Source: AP-15 sp963846635 (GTDB taxonomy: Bacteria; Pseudomonadota; Alphaproteobacteria; ATCC43930; CGMCC-115725). Taken from it: a stretch of 64,000 nt of DNA. Below, piece after piece: positions 27,731 through 36,663 of this stretch (position 1 is its first letter; every line of letters begins with the position of its first letter). Under the pieces are notes generated by a model. That model searched no databases, was not told the DNA's origin, and was given only the letters and a program-made list of their open reading frames with translations. Both the position numbers and the translations under genes were made by a program. The stretch covers positions 39,157 through 103,156 of the forward strand of contig CAWJXM010000021.1 in NCBI GenBank assembly GCA_963846635.1, read 5' to 3'.

Positions 27731-27795
27731 CGCAACATCGGGCTCGAGCGCGATTAGCGCAACATCGGGCTCGAGCGCGATTAGCGCAACATCGG
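27716..27795. repeat. 27-bp tandem repeat, three copies, over the phaA stop
   Basis: The 27-base unit beginning CTCGAGCGCGATTAGCGCAA occurs at 27716-27742, 27743-27769 and 27770-27795 (the last one base short). The first copy contains the end of phaA and its TAG. The repeats enlarge the phaA-phaB gap without changing the protein. Confidence 0.95.
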
Positions 27796-27820
27796 ACGCC
27801 AAAACACAAGGGAGGGACGC

Positions 27821-28543
27821 ATGGCGAGAGTGGCGGTGGTCACGGGCGGGACACGTGGCATCGGCCGCGCGATTTCGGTCGCGCTAAAGGATGCAGGATA
27901 CCGGGTCGCCGCAACCTATGGCGGTAATGACGCAGCAGCACAGCAATTCCATAACGAGACCGGCATACCGGTTTTCAAATTCGACGTCTCGGACTTTGGA
28001 GCCTGCGCCGACGGCGTCAAGGCGATCGAAGCCGCACTCGGCCCGATCGAAGTGCTGGTCAACAACGCGGGCATCACGCGCGACGCAACCATGCACCGCA
28101 TGAGCCCCGAGCAGTGGAATGCGGTGATCCAAACCAACCTGTCCTCGTGCTTCAACATGTCGAGGCAGGTCATCGAAGGGATGCGCGCGCGGGGGTTTGG
28201 CCGGATCGTCAATATCGGCTCGATCAACGGCCAGGCCGGACAATACGGCCAGGTCAACTACGCCGCGGCGAAATCGGGCATCCACGGCTTCACCAAGGCT
28301 TTGGCGCAAGAGGGGGCGGCCCGCGGCGTCACCGTCAACGCCGTCGCTCCCGGCTATGTCGACACCGAGATGGTCCGTGCGGTGCCGGCCGATGTGCTCG
28401 AGAAAATCATTGCTCGCATCCCGGTCGGCCGGCTTGGGCGAGCTGAGGACATCGCGCGCGCGGTCCTGTTCTTGGTCGCCGACGATGCCGATTTCATCAG
28501 CGGATCGACCCTCTCGATCAATGGCGGGCAGCATATGTATTGA
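27821..28543 (+). CDS. phaB: acetoacetyl-CoA reductase
   Basis: 240 residues. NADPH-dependent SDR giving (R)-3-hydroxybutyryl-CoA for PHA synthesis. The cofactor loop is VVTGGTRGIGRAI, then VNNAGITRD, the catalytic Ser in GSINGQAGQYGQ, Tyr and Lys in YAAAKSG, and the PhaB-typical end SINGGQHMY. AGGGAGG precedes the start by about 6 bases. The stop overlaps the TTG start of the next gene. Confidence 0.94.
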   Translation: MARVAVVTGGTRGIGRAISVALKDAGYRVAATYGGNDAAAQQFHNETGIPVFKFDVSDFGACADGVKAIEAALGPIEVLVNNAGITRDATMHRMSPEQWNAVIQTNLSSCFNMSRQVIEGMRARGFGRIVNIGSINGQAGQYGQVNYAAAKSGIHGFTKALAQEGAARGVTVNAVAPGYVDTEMVRAVPADVLEKIIARIPVGRLGRAEDIARAVLFLVADDADFISGSTLSINGGQHMY

Positions 28544-29133
28544 GCCTTGCGGTCGGACGCCGGGCACTGCTCGCGCTGCCGGCGCAATTGGTCGCGGGCA
28601 ACGTGCTCGGCGCTCCACCCGAAGACGCGAAGCTCGAATACCGCGACGGCCGGTTGAGCTGGCCCGGCGGTGGTGCGCGGGCCGCCGTCGGGCGCGCCGG
28701 CGTCACCGCACACAAGGTTGAGGGTGACGGGGCGACCCCGGCGGGCACCTTTCCGCTGGTCATGGCTTTCTATCGCGCCGATCGCCTGCCGCGGCCCCAG
28801 ACGAGGCTGCCGCTGCGACCCTTAATGCCGAGCGATGCCTGGGTCGACGACCCGGCCGACAACAACTACAACCGTCTCGTCTCGCTGCCGTACCCAGCTC
28901 ATGGCGAGGCGATGTGGCTCGACGACGCGGTCTACGACCTGTTGGTCGTGATCGGGTACAATATGGCGCCGGTCGTTCGCGGCGCCGGCAGCGCGATCTT
29001 TCTGCATATCGCGCGCCCCGATTTTTCGCCGACTGCCGGCTGCATCGCGATCGCACGGGCGGCGCTGCTTGCGCTGATGCCGCTGCTCGGCCCCCATAGC
29101 AGCATTGCGATTCATCTAACTACGCCGCGCTGA
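28540..29133 (+). CDS. L,D-transpeptidase, YkuD fold
   Basis: 197 residues from a TTG start overlapping the phaB stop (TTGA). A weak hydrophobic N-terminus suggests export. The YkuD core is recognisable: GVTAHKVEGDGATPAGTFPL near residue 60, and IFLHIARPDFSPTAGCIAIA at the end, with the catalytic His and Cys. This subfamily often lacks further domains and is found alone in alphaproteobacteria. Coupling to phaB is probably incidental. Confidence 0.85.
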   Translation: MSLAVGRRALLALPAQLVAGNVLGAPPEDAKLEYRDGRLSWPGGGARAAVGRAGVTAHKVEGDGATPAGTFPLVMAFYRADRLPRPQTRLPLRPLMPSDAWVDDPADNNYNRLVSLPYPAHGEAMWLDDAVYDLLVVIGYNMAPVVRGAGSAIFLHIARPDFSPTAGCIAIARAALLALMPLLGPHSSIAIHLTTPR

Positions 29134-29245
29134 TAACGACGCCGCGCTGACCTGCGCGTCCTTCGCCGGGCAGCTATACCAGCGCTCGCCACCTCTCTAC
29201 TGCAAAGCCGATGCCGCCAATCCCGGCTTCCGCTAAAACCGGGAC

Positions 29246-29270
29246 TTTCGGCCAAGGGCTTCGGCCGAAA
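29246..29270. terminator. inverted repeat after the L,D-transpeptidase gene
   Basis: TTTCGGCC and GGCCGAAA pair perfectly around a 9-base loop. A second small hairpin (CCCGG...CCGGG) lies just before it. No T-run follows, so this is only a possible terminator for the phaA-phaB-transpeptidase run. Confidence 0.35.
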
Positions 29271-29290
29271 CCGAGCGGAGCGCCGGCCAC

Positions 29291-30556
29291 GTGGCTCATC
29301 AACAAACCGACCTGACCGATGGCGAGGGCCGAGAACCGGCACCGCCGCAGTGGCAACGCACCTTGTGGGCGATGGTCGGCATCCAATTCGTGATGACCAT
29401 GTCATTTTCGATGCTGACCCCGATCATGCCGCTGTTCTTGCCGGTGCTTGGCGTGCAATCGGAAAGCGCCGTCAGTCTATGGTCCGGCATTCTTGCCGGG
29501 ATCACGTCCTTGGTCGCGGCTTTCGCGTCGCCCCTATGGGGGCGCCTCGCCGACCGTCACGGGCGCAAATTGATGCTGCTGAGGTCGAGTGTGGCTGTCG
29601 GTCTGTTCGCCGGGTTGATGGGGGCGGCCGGCAATGTCTGGCAGCTCTTCGCATTCCGGGCGCTGATGGGCGTTTTCGCCGGCTTTTCCAGCACGGCAAT
29701 CGCGCTCGTCGCCGGTCAGGCGCCCGAGGAGCGTCTCGGCTTTGCGCTCGGATGGCTCAGCACCGGCCAACTCGTCGGCTCACTGGTCGGGCCGTTGCTC
29801 GGCGGCGCGCTCGCCGATGCGACCGGCAGCTATCGCATTCCATTCTATTGCACCTCGGCGACGATCCTGGTGTCGACGGGGTTTGTCTGGTTTGGCGTCC
29901 ACGAGCGCTTTGTCGCCGCGCCGCAAGGGCGGGGTCGGCGCGCCTTCGTGAGCAGCTTGATCGCCGTGGCCCGCTCGCCCGGACTGCTAGCCTTGTTCTT
30001 TGTATTGCTGATGGCCCAATTCGGGGTGCGCACCGTGCAGCCGGTGGTGACCCTCTACGTCAAGCAGATGCTGGGGATGCGGCCCGATCTTGCGACCCTG
30101 AGCGGCATCGCGTTTTCGATCACCGGTCTCGCGAATGTCGTGGCAGCCCCCTTTCTCGGCAATAAGAGCGACATGATCGGGTATCGGCGGGTGTTACTGA
30201 TTGCGCTCTTGGGTGCGACGGTGACGACCCTACCGCAGGCTTTTACCGACAGCTATTGGGTGTTCACGTCCCTGCGCTTCGCCGTCGGTTTGTTCATCGG
30301 CGGGATCTTGCCGACCGCAAATGCGCTCGTCGGGCGGCTTGTGCCGCGGGCGCAGCGCGGCACGGTCTATGGCATCACCTCGTCGGCGATGTTTCTCGGC
30401 AACTCGCTGGGGCCGCTGAGCGGCGGCGCCGTCGCCGCGGCATTTGGCCTGCGCTGGGTCTTCCTCGTCACCGGCGCGGTGCTGCTCGCGAACCTGATCT
30501 GGGTTTATTGCCGCGTACCGGAATATGTCGATAATCGGGAACAGACACCGGCCTGA
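29291..30556 (+). CDS. MFS transporter, multidrug/sugar efflux type
   Basis: 421 residues from a GTG start with GGAG about 10 bases upstream. Twelve hydrophobic helices can be counted. The motif-A loop between helices 2 and 3 is GRLADRHGRKLML, and the C-terminal half has a matching GNKSDMIGYRRVLL. The shape is that of the DHA1 drug:H+ antiporter group (TetA/Bmr-like). Inner membrane. It lies between a cell-wall enzyme and aromatic-oxidation genes; the substrate is unknown. Confidence 0.88.
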   Translation: MAHQQTDLTDGEGREPAPPQWQRTLWAMVGIQFVMTMSFSMLTPIMPLFLPVLGVQSESAVSLWSGILAGITSLVAAFASPLWGRLADRHGRKLMLLRSSVAVGLFAGLMGAAGNVWQLFAFRALMGVFAGFSSTAIALVAGQAPEERLGFALGWLSTGQLVGSLVGPLLGGALADATGSYRIPFYCTSATILVSTGFVWFGVHERFVAAPQGRGRRAFVSSLIAVARSPGLLALFFVLLMAQFGVRTVQPVVTLYVKQMLGMRPDLATLSGIAFSITGLANVVAAPFLGNKSDMIGYRRVLLIALLGATVTTLPQAFTDSYWVFTSLRFAVGLFIGGILPTANALVGRLVPRAQRGTVYGITSSAMFLGNSLGPLSGGAVAAAFGLRWVFLVTGAVLLANLIWVYCRVPEYVDNREQTPA

Positions 30557-30658
30557 GCCCGGAAAACCTTATTCAGCCTGGATTTGGCAGGGGTTTCATC
30601 GCACATACCTTAGCGGTCTATGATCTGGAAATTGACCCGAACGAAGGAGGCCAAACCA

Positions 30659-31162
30659 ATGGATCAGGATGCCAAGAAAACGGCTCTGCGGATGATCCCC
30701 TATGGCATTTACGTCCTGACCGCCGATGATGGTCATGGCAATGTCGCCGCGGCGACCGTCAATTGGGTGACGCAGACCGCTTTTGCCCCGCCGCTCGTCG
30801 TTGTCGGGGTCAAGACCGATTCCGGCGCTTATCCGATTATCAAAGAAACAAAAAAATTTACGCTGAACATGCTCGGTAAAGATGCCAAGGGCGTGGCCCT
30901 CAAGTTCTTCAATCCGGCCAAGCTCGAAGACGGCAGGCTGTCCGGCCAGTCGATCCGTCGCGGCAAGAATGGACTCCCGATCCTCGATACAGCGCTGGCC
31001 GCTGTCGAATGCAATGTCACCGACATCGTCGAGCAGGGCGATCACCACATCATCGTCGGTGAAGTCGTCGAGGCGCATCTGACAAAACCGGTCACCGGCC
31101 GCCCCGATGCAGCGATCCTCGAAATGAGGGATCTCGGCGAGAACGTGTTTTACGGCGGTTGA
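30659..31162 (+). CDS. flavin reductase-like domain protein
   Basis: 167 residues from ATG 30659, with AAGGAGG 9 bases before it. The FMN-binding split-barrel pattern is seen: MIPYGIYVLTADDG, AAATVNWVTQTAFAPPLVVVGV and KKFTLNML. Such proteins either supply reduced flavin to two-component monooxygenases or bind FMN for other redox work. It is 96 bases upstream of the Rieske dioxygenase alpha gene, and an HpaB-like flavin monooxygenase is 2 kb away, so it may serve that enzyme. Partner inferred. Confidence 0.85.
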   Translation: MDQDAKKTALRMIPYGIYVLTADDGHGNVAAATVNWVTQTAFAPPLVVVGVKTDSGAYPIIKETKKFTLNMLGKDAKGVALKFFNPAKLEDGRLSGQSIRRGKNGLPILDTALAAVECNVTDIVEQGDHHIIVGEVVEAHLTKPVTGRPDAAILEMRDLGENVFYGG

Positions 31163-31258
31163 CGGCGGCGCCGCATACCGCAAAAAGCTCTTATTGCCAT
31201 CCTTGACCCGCCATCGCCCTCGTGCAGGCGGGTCAGGGCCAACCCAAAGAGGTCAGTC

Positions 31259-32500
31259 ATGTCAGTAGAGCCCGCGCTGCAATGGCCCGCCGAGGGCAAT
31301 GCTCGTGTCCCCTACCGTGTGTTCTCCGACCCGGAGATTTATCGCGAGGAGCTCGCCCGCATCTTTCTCGGGCCGACCTGGCAGTTTCTGACCCTGGCCG
31401 GTGAATTACCGACGCCCGGCGATTATCTGACGACCTTTCTCGGCGAGACCCCGGTCATCGTCACCCGCGGCAAAGACGGCGCCTTGCATGCGATGGTCAA
31501 TCGCTGCGCCCATCGCGGCAATCTCGTCTGTCTCAAGCGGCGCGGCCATGCCGACAATCTGACCTGCGTTTATCACGCATGGCGCTATGATCTCGAAGGC
31601 AATCTCGACAGCGTCGCTTTTCGCCGCGGTATTGCGGGCAAGGGCGGCATGCCGGCGAGCTTTGAGCTCAAGGACCATGGGCTGCAAAAACTTGCGGTGG
31701 ACCAGTTCGGCGACCTCGTCTTTGGCACCCTGTCACCCGATGCGCCGCCGCTCGGCGATTACATCGGCAACCAGATTGGCTCACGCATCCACCGGGTATT
31801 GCATGGCAAGCCAAAGGTGCTCGGGACGACTTCGCAGATCCTGCACAACAACTGGAAGCTCTATTTCGAGAATGTGCGCGACACCTATCACGCGACGTTG
31901 CTGCACAGCTTCTTCACGACGTTTCGCATGTCGCGGCTGACCTCGGAGGGTGGGGTCGATATCGCCGAGAATGGCATGCACCACGCGAGTTACACGCGCA
32001 ACAAGATCGACCGCGTCGGTGCTGCCGCCTCCGACCAGCTCTACGCCGGCATCCCCTCGATGCGCGAGAATTTCCGGCTCGCTGATCCCGGTTTCCTGTC
32101 GATGATCGAGGAGTTCGGCGACGATACGACGACCCAGATCCTGTCGTTATTCCCGAATTTCGTCTTGCAGCAGATCCAGAACAGCATTGCCCTGCGCCTC
32201 GTCCTGCCAAAAGGGCCGGACAAGACCGAATTGCAATGGATCTATCTCGGCTTCGAGGACGACGACCCGGCGATGAGCGCGTTGCGCTTGGCGCAGGCCA
32301 ATCTTGTCGGCCCGGCCGGATATGTGTCGATGGAGGATGGTGCCGTCGGCAATTTCATCCAGCGTGCGCTGCCGGGCGCCGAAAATCAGGCTTCGGTGCT
32401 GGAAATGGGCGGTTTCGACCATGTCTCGGAGGAAAATCGGACCACCGAGGCATCGATCCGCGGCTTCTGGCAGGCCTATCGCCCGTTGATGGGATTCTGA
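31259..32500 (+). CDS. aromatic-ring-hydroxylating dioxygenase, alpha subunit
   Basis: 413 residues. The Rieske centre uses Cys83, His85, Cys103 and His106 (CAHRGN and CVYHAWRY). The mononuclear iron motif is NVRDTYHATLLH with Asp, His and His in the right spacing. This is the catalytic subunit of a two-subunit oxygenase that adds O2 to an aromatic ring. A matching beta subunit follows after a palindromic repeat. No reductase or ferredoxin is linked, so electrons must come from elsewhere. The family resembles salicylate/anthranilate-type oxygenases, but the substrate cannot be fixed. Confidence 0.92.
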   Translation: MSVEPALQWPAEGNARVPYRVFSDPEIYREELARIFLGPTWQFLTLAGELPTPGDYLTTFLGETPVIVTRGKDGALHAMVNRCAHRGNLVCLKRRGHADNLTCVYHAWRYDLEGNLDSVAFRRGIAGKGGMPASFELKDHGLQKLAVDQFGDLVFGTLSPDAPPLGDYIGNQIGSRIHRVLHGKPKVLGTTSQILHNNWKLYFENVRDTYHATLLHSFFTTFRMSRLTSEGGVDIAENGMHHASYTRNKIDRVGAAASDQLYAGIPSMRENFRLADPGFLSMIEEFGDDTTTQILSLFPNFVLQQIQNSIALRLVLPKGPDKTELQWIYLGFEDDDPAMSALRLAQANLVGPAGYVSMEDGAVGNFIQRALPGAENQASVLEMGGFDHVSEENRTTEASIRGFWQAYRPLMGF

Positions 32501-32537
32501 GCGCTGGACCCGACGCCAAGCCTCGGTTTCTCCCTAT

Positions 32538-32635
32538 CGTCATTCCCGCGAAAGCGGGAACCCAGGGTTCAAGCAATGTCGCTTGCTCTGGCCCCCTCCC
32601 CGGACTCGATCCGGGGATCACGCGGGGGGTGACGG
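32538..32635. repeat. palindromic repeat between oxygenase subunit genes
   Basis: Begins CGTCATTCCCGCGAAAGCGG and ends with CGCGGGGGGTGACG; a second stem CCCCGGACTC / GATCCGGGG lies inside. It separates the alpha and beta genes, an odd place for a repeat within one operon. Same family as 12160 and 63890, with an inner stem shared with the uvrC insertion. Confidence 0.82.
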
Positions 32636-32671
32636 ATAATACCTGGGTCCAAATTCTTGAGGCCGTAAGCG

Positions 32672-33151
32672 ATGGATATCGAGACCGTGGTGCAGCGCTT
32701 GCAGCTGGAACGTCTATATGCGGATTACGCCCATTGTCTCGATGCCGACCAGCTCGAACATTGGTCCGATTTTTTCACCGAGGACTGCTTTTACCGGGTA
32801 ACCTCGGCTGAAAATTTCGAGGCGGGTCTGCCGCTCGGGCTGATCTATGCGACCTCGCGCAACATGCTGAAGGATCGGGTCAGTGCCTTGCGCGAGGCCA
32901 ACATCTATGAACCGCAGCGCTATCGCCATCTGGTCTCGTCATTGCGTGTCGTCGGCGAGGACCCAGGTGGCCTTAATGCCGAAGCCAATTTCCTCGTCGT
33001 GCGCACGATGCAGGAAGGCGAGATGGCGATCTTTGCCGCCGGACGCTATGTGGATCGCGTCGTGCCCGACGGCGCTAACTGGAAATTTGCGCGCAAAGAG
33101 GTCGTCCTCGACAGCCGGCAGATCGACACGTTATTGGCGATCCCGATCTGA
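32672..33151 (+). CDS. aromatic-ring-hydroxylating dioxygenase, beta subunit
   Basis: 159 residues of the cystatin-like beta subunit fold, which has a structural role in the alpha3beta3 oxygenase. Typical segments are LERLYADYAHCLDADQLEHW, FFTEDCFYRV and the arginine-rich RYRHLVSSLRVV. It is a normal length for the family. It follows the alpha gene with a repeat between, in the same direction, and is convergent with the HpaB-like gene 22 bases on. Confidence 0.9.
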   Translation: MDIETVVQRLQLERLYADYAHCLDADQLEHWSDFFTEDCFYRVTSAENFEAGLPLGLIYATSRNMLKDRVSALREANIYEPQRYRHLVSSLRVVGEDPGGLNAEANFLVVRTMQEGEMAIFAAGRYVDRVVPDGANWKFARKEVVLDSRQIDTLLAIPI

Positions 33152-33173
33152 CAATCATCGGTGCGTTCGGAGA

Positions 33174-34667
33174 CTAAATTCCCTCTCTCCGGGTTGGCGG
33201 TGGCGTCACCGCGCGGCGTGGCGCCCACGGCACGTCCCGGAGATGGTCGAGGTTGATTGCCGGCATCTCGATGCCGGTCGCACCGGCGACGCGGTTCGCG
33301 AGACCGTTGTAACTCGCGAAATTGCGGCGCAACCGGCCGCGCCATGCCGGAACGCCGCCGCTGGCGTGCAGCTCGAATGCGGATTCTCGGCCGTCGAGCG
33401 CCGAAGACACGTGGTCCCAAGCCATTTGCAGCAGCGCCGCCCGCTGCAGTGCGGTGTAACCGCCACCGCCAAAGGATTGCGCCAAGCCTTCGGCGAGTTC
33501 AGGGGCGGCGAGATCGCGGTCGGAGGGTGCCACGACCAGCGATGATCCCGGGACGATGCGCAGGATCTCGGACATACGCGGGCGGGCGCGCAGGATCGCC
33601 AACCCGCCGGCAGCGAGATGGGCGTGGTTGGGGACGCAATAGCCGCTCGCCGTGAAGGTCGGGTCGCGCTCGCAGGCAACAAGACAGCTGCGCACGGTCT
33701 GCACTTCGACCACCAGATCGAGGAGATAGTCGATCGTCTGCTCATGTTTGGCGAGACCCATCGCATCGGCGAGCGCCAACGCCAGACCCAGAGTAAACTC
33801 ACCCTTCGACAGCCAGCCGTAGAGGTGATGCCAAATCAGCCAACGCACCACCGGCTCCGGTGACGGCCCGAGAAAAAACACGCTCTCCCATGGCACGAAC
33901 ACGTTATCGAGCCACATTTGGCCATCGAGTTCGTCAAACCGGCTCGACAGCGGTGCGACGAACGGGTTCGCATCGCGCGTCGCGATCTTGCGGCACAGCA
34001 CGGTTATCCCCGGCGCATTGACCGGCACAATGAACGTGACGCGCTGACCGTCGATCTCGATGCCGGAGACGCTGCCGACATAAAGATCCTCGGCATAGGC
34101 TGGGCTCGTGTGCATGCCGATCTTGCCCGAGACGACCATCCCGGCGTCGGTCTCGCGCACGATCTTGAGCGCGGCGCGGTCGGCCGGGTTTTCCCGCATG
34201 CGATAGCCGATCGTCGGACCGCCGCCGCAGAATGTCAGAAACCGCCCGCTCGCGGCGATCATTTCGCGATAACGGGCGGCGTTGGCGATCTGCTCGGGCG
34301 GGCTGCCATGCTCGTCGAGCGAGCAATAAAGGCCGAGTGCGATCAGATGGCCATAAGCCGGCGTGTGGGTGATGTTGCCGGCGCTCAAAAACGTCGAGGC
34401 GGCAAAGAACTGCCCCATCGCCGCAAGTTCATCGGCGGTTTTGGGCGCGACATAGGCCCAAGCGGTTCGCTTGCCGTGATGGTCGGATGGACCGAGCGCG
34501 ATGTCCTGCCAGGCATCGTCGAAATGCAAATCGTACCAGGCGACATATTCGTCGACCATCGCGCGGGTCGCGGGATGGGTCGTCACGTCGTCGATCATCC
34601 CCTGGCCCATGACCCATACACGCCGCCCGTCGCGCAGCGACTTGCGGTACTCCGCCCCTGTCCTCAT
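33174..34667 (-). CDS. 4-hydroxyphenylacetate 3-hydroxylase family (HpaB-like) flavin monooxygenase
   Basis: 497 residues from ATG 34667 with GGGGAGCAGG before it; the frame continues open to 35489 but only as antisense of the next gene. The family pattern is seen: TGAEYRKSLRDGRRVWV at the start, AYVAPKTADELAAMGQ, GPTIGYRMREN, SGKIGMHTSPAYAEDLYV, and LDNVFVPWESVFFLG. HpaB-type enzymes hydroxylate phenols ortho to the OH using FADH2 from a reductase such as HpaC. The nearby flavin reductase-like protein could supply it. The DOPA-dioxygenase-like gene at 6.8 kb could act on a catechol product, but that link is speculative. Confidence 0.9.
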   Translation of the reverse strand: MRTGAEYRKSLRDGRRVWVMGQGMIDDVTTHPATRAMVDEYVAWYDLHFDDAWQDIALGPSDHHGKRTAWAYVAPKTADELAAMGQFFAASTFLSAGNITHTPAYGHLIALGLYCSLDEHGSPPEQIANAARYREMIAASGRFLTFCGGGPTIGYRMRENPADRAALKIVRETDAGMVVSGKIGMHTSPAYAEDLYVGSVSGIEIDGQRVTFIVPVNAPGITVLCRKIATRDANPFVAPLSSRFDELDGQMWLDNVFVPWESVFFLGPSPEPVVRWLIWHHLYGWLSKGEFTLGLALALADAMGLAKHEQTIDYLLDLVVEVQTVRSCLVACERDPTFTASGYCVPNHAHLAAGGLAILRARPRMSEILRIVPGSSLVVAPSDRDLAAPELAEGLAQSFGGGGYTALQRAALLQMAWDHVSSALDGRESAFELHASGGVPAWRGRLRRNFASYNGLANRVAGATGIEMPAINLDHLRDVPWAPRRAVTPPPTRREGI

Positions 34668-34829
34668 CCTGCTCCCCGCCTCCCGCGATCCGAATTTCGA
34701 GCCCGATGTTTGTAACCGCTTTGCGGCGTCCGCACGAGGCGCGTGATGCCTCGGAGGCGAAAGCCGGCTTGACACCAGATCAGGGGCCGGGCTGAAGATG
34801 CGGCCGGGCAACTTTTCGACAGCAACGCG

Positions 34830-36644
34830 ATGACCGATCTGGAACCTATTCCCTATTCCGACGCGAAGTTGCGCGAAATTCTGCAGCGCGTGCGGACGAT
34901 CGCGATGGTTGGCGCCTCGTCGAACTGGAACCGGCCCAGCTACTTCGTCATGAAGTACTTGCAGAACAAAGGCTACCGCGTGATCCCGATCAATCCCGGT
35001 ATCGCCGGCGAGACCTTGCTCGGCGAGAAGGTCTATGCCTCGCTGCGCGACATCCCCGAGCCGGTGGACATGGTCGATGTTTTCCGGGCGGCGCGCGAGG
35101 CGCCGGCGATCGTCGACGATGCGATCGCGATCGGCGCCAAAGTCGTGTGGATGCAGCTCGGTATCCGCAACGACGAGGCCGCGGCAAAGGCCGAAGCCGC
35201 CGGCATCGAAGTCATCATGAACCGCTGCCCAAAGATCGAATTCGGCCGTCTCGGCGGCGAATTGTCGTGGAGCGGGGTCAACAGCGGCATCATTCGCAAC
35301 CGCCCGCCGGAACCGCCGCTCGCCCGCCAGGTCAAGGCGCGGCCGGCGCCCGCGGCCGGCTCGCACAATGCGGTGTATGGGTTTGAGACGCGGGCAATCC
35401 ACGCCGGCGCCGCCCCCGACCCGGTAACCGGCGCGCGTTCGACCCCGATCTACCAGACCGCGGCCTATGTCTTCGACGATGTCGACCACGCCGCGTCGCT
35501 CTTCAACCTACACAATTTCGGCTACATCTACGCGCGCCTCAACAACCCGACCGTTGCGGTTCTCGAAGAGCGCGTCGCGAGCCTCGAAGATGGCCGTGCC
35601 GCGGTTGCCGCCGCCTCGGGCCACGCGGCACAGTTCCTGATCTTTTTTACATTGATGGAGCCGGGTGACGAGTTTCTCGCCTCGCGCAATCTATACGGCG
35701 GCTCGCTGACCCAGTTCGGCCTCTCGTTCAAAAAGCTCGGCTGGAAGTGCGATTTTGTCGACCCCGCCGACCCCGAGAATTTCCGCCGCGCGTTGACCCC
35801 GCGTACCAAGGCGATTTTTGTCGAGAACCTCGCCAACCCCGGCGGGATCATCGTCGATCTGGAAAAAATTGCGGCGATCGCGCACGAGGCCGGGATCCCG
35901 CTGATCGTCGACAACACGCTGGCGACCCCCTATCTGTGCCGGCCGTTCGAATGGGGTGCCGACATTGTCTGCCATTCGACGACCAAGTTTCTGTCGGGGC
36001 ATGGGCACGCGCTGGGCGGCATGGTCATCGAGTTGGGCCGCTTCGACTGGTCGCAAGGCAACCGCTTTCCGTCGCTGACCGATCCCGAGCCCGCCTATCA
36101 CGGCCTCAAATTCTTCGAGAATTTCGGGGATTTTGCGTTCACGACCAAGGCGCGGGCGGTGGCGCTCAGGGATTTCGGCCCGACCTTGTCACCGATGAAC
36201 GCGTTCCTGACCCTGACCGGCATCGAGACCCTGCATTTGCGCATGGATCGGCATATCGAAAATGCCCGCAAGGTCGCCGAGTTTCTCTCGGTTCATCCGC
36301 GCGTCGCCTGGGTTTCCTATGCCGGGCTGCGCGACAGCCCCTATTACGCGCTGGCGCAGAAATATCTGCCAAAGGGCCCGGGCGCGGTCTTCACCTTTGG
36401 CGTCAAGGGCGGCTATGAAGCCGGCACCCGTCTCGTCGAAAGCGTCCAATTGTTTTCGCATCTCGCCAATATCGGCGACACCCGCAGCCTGATCCTGCAC
36501 CCGGCCTCGACCACCCACCGCCAATTGAGCGACGAGCAGCGCGCAGCCGCCGGCGCCGGCCCCGACGTCGTGCGTTTGTCGATCGGGCTCGAATCCGCCG
36601 ACGATTTGATCCGCGATCTCGACCAGGCGCTTGCTGCCGGGTAG
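34830..36644 (+). CDS. fusion: CoA-binding domain plus O-acetylhomoserine sulfhydrylase
   Basis: 604 residues. Residues about 1-150 form a YccU-type CoA-binding Rossmann domain (TIAMVGASSNWNRPSYFVMK, GYRVIPINPG, MNRCPKIEF). After a Pro/Ala linker, residues about 180-604 are a Cys/Met-metabolism PLP enzyme of the MetY type (FETRAIHAGAAPDP, YARLNNPTVAVLEERVA, PLP-lysine SHSTTKFLSGHG-like region at CHSTTKFLSGHG). MetY makes homocysteine from O-acetylhomoserine and sulfide. The two parts are often neighbouring genes in alphaproteobacteria; here they form one reading frame with no stop or shift. No SAM riboswitch is seen upstream. Confidence 0.92.
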   Translation: MTDLEPIPYSDAKLREILQRVRTIAMVGASSNWNRPSYFVMKYLQNKGYRVIPINPGIAGETLLGEKVYASLRDIPEPVDMVDVFRAAREAPAIVDDAIAIGAKVVWMQLGIRNDEAAAKAEAAGIEVIMNRCPKIEFGRLGGELSWSGVNSGIIRNRPPEPPLARQVKARPAPAAGSHNAVYGFETRAIHAGAAPDPVTGARSTPIYQTAAYVFDDVDHAASLFNLHNFGYIYARLNNPTVAVLEERVASLEDGRAAVAAASGHAAQFLIFFTLMEPGDEFLASRNLYGGSLTQFGLSFKKLGWKCDFVDPADPENFRRALTPRTKAIFVENLANPGGIIVDLEKIAAIAHEAGIPLIVDNTLATPYLCRPFEWGADIVCHSTTKFLSGHGHALGGMVIELGRFDWSQGNRFPSLTDPEPAYHGLKFFENFGDFAFTTKARAVALRDFGPTLSPMNAFLTLTGIETLHLRMDRHIENARKVAEFLSVHPRVAWVSYAGLRDSPYYALAQKYLPKGPGAVFTFGVKGGYEAGTRLVESVQLFSHLANIGDTRSLILHPASTTHRQLSDEQRAAAGAGPDVVRLSIGLESADDLIRDLDQALAAG

Positions 36645-36663
36645 CGGCGACCCCTGAGCCGGT

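Noticed and set aside
27716..27795. Three-copy repeat as a CRISPR array
   Set aside because: Units are directly adjacent with no spacers and overlap the phaA end.
34668..34829. SAM riboswitch before the MetY fusion
   Set aside because: No SAM-II or SAM-I core sequence could be found in this stretch.
34668..35489. 270-residue N-terminal extension of the HpaB-like protein
   Set aside because: It is antisense to the MetY fusion gene; family similarity begins at ATG 34667, which has a good ribosome site.
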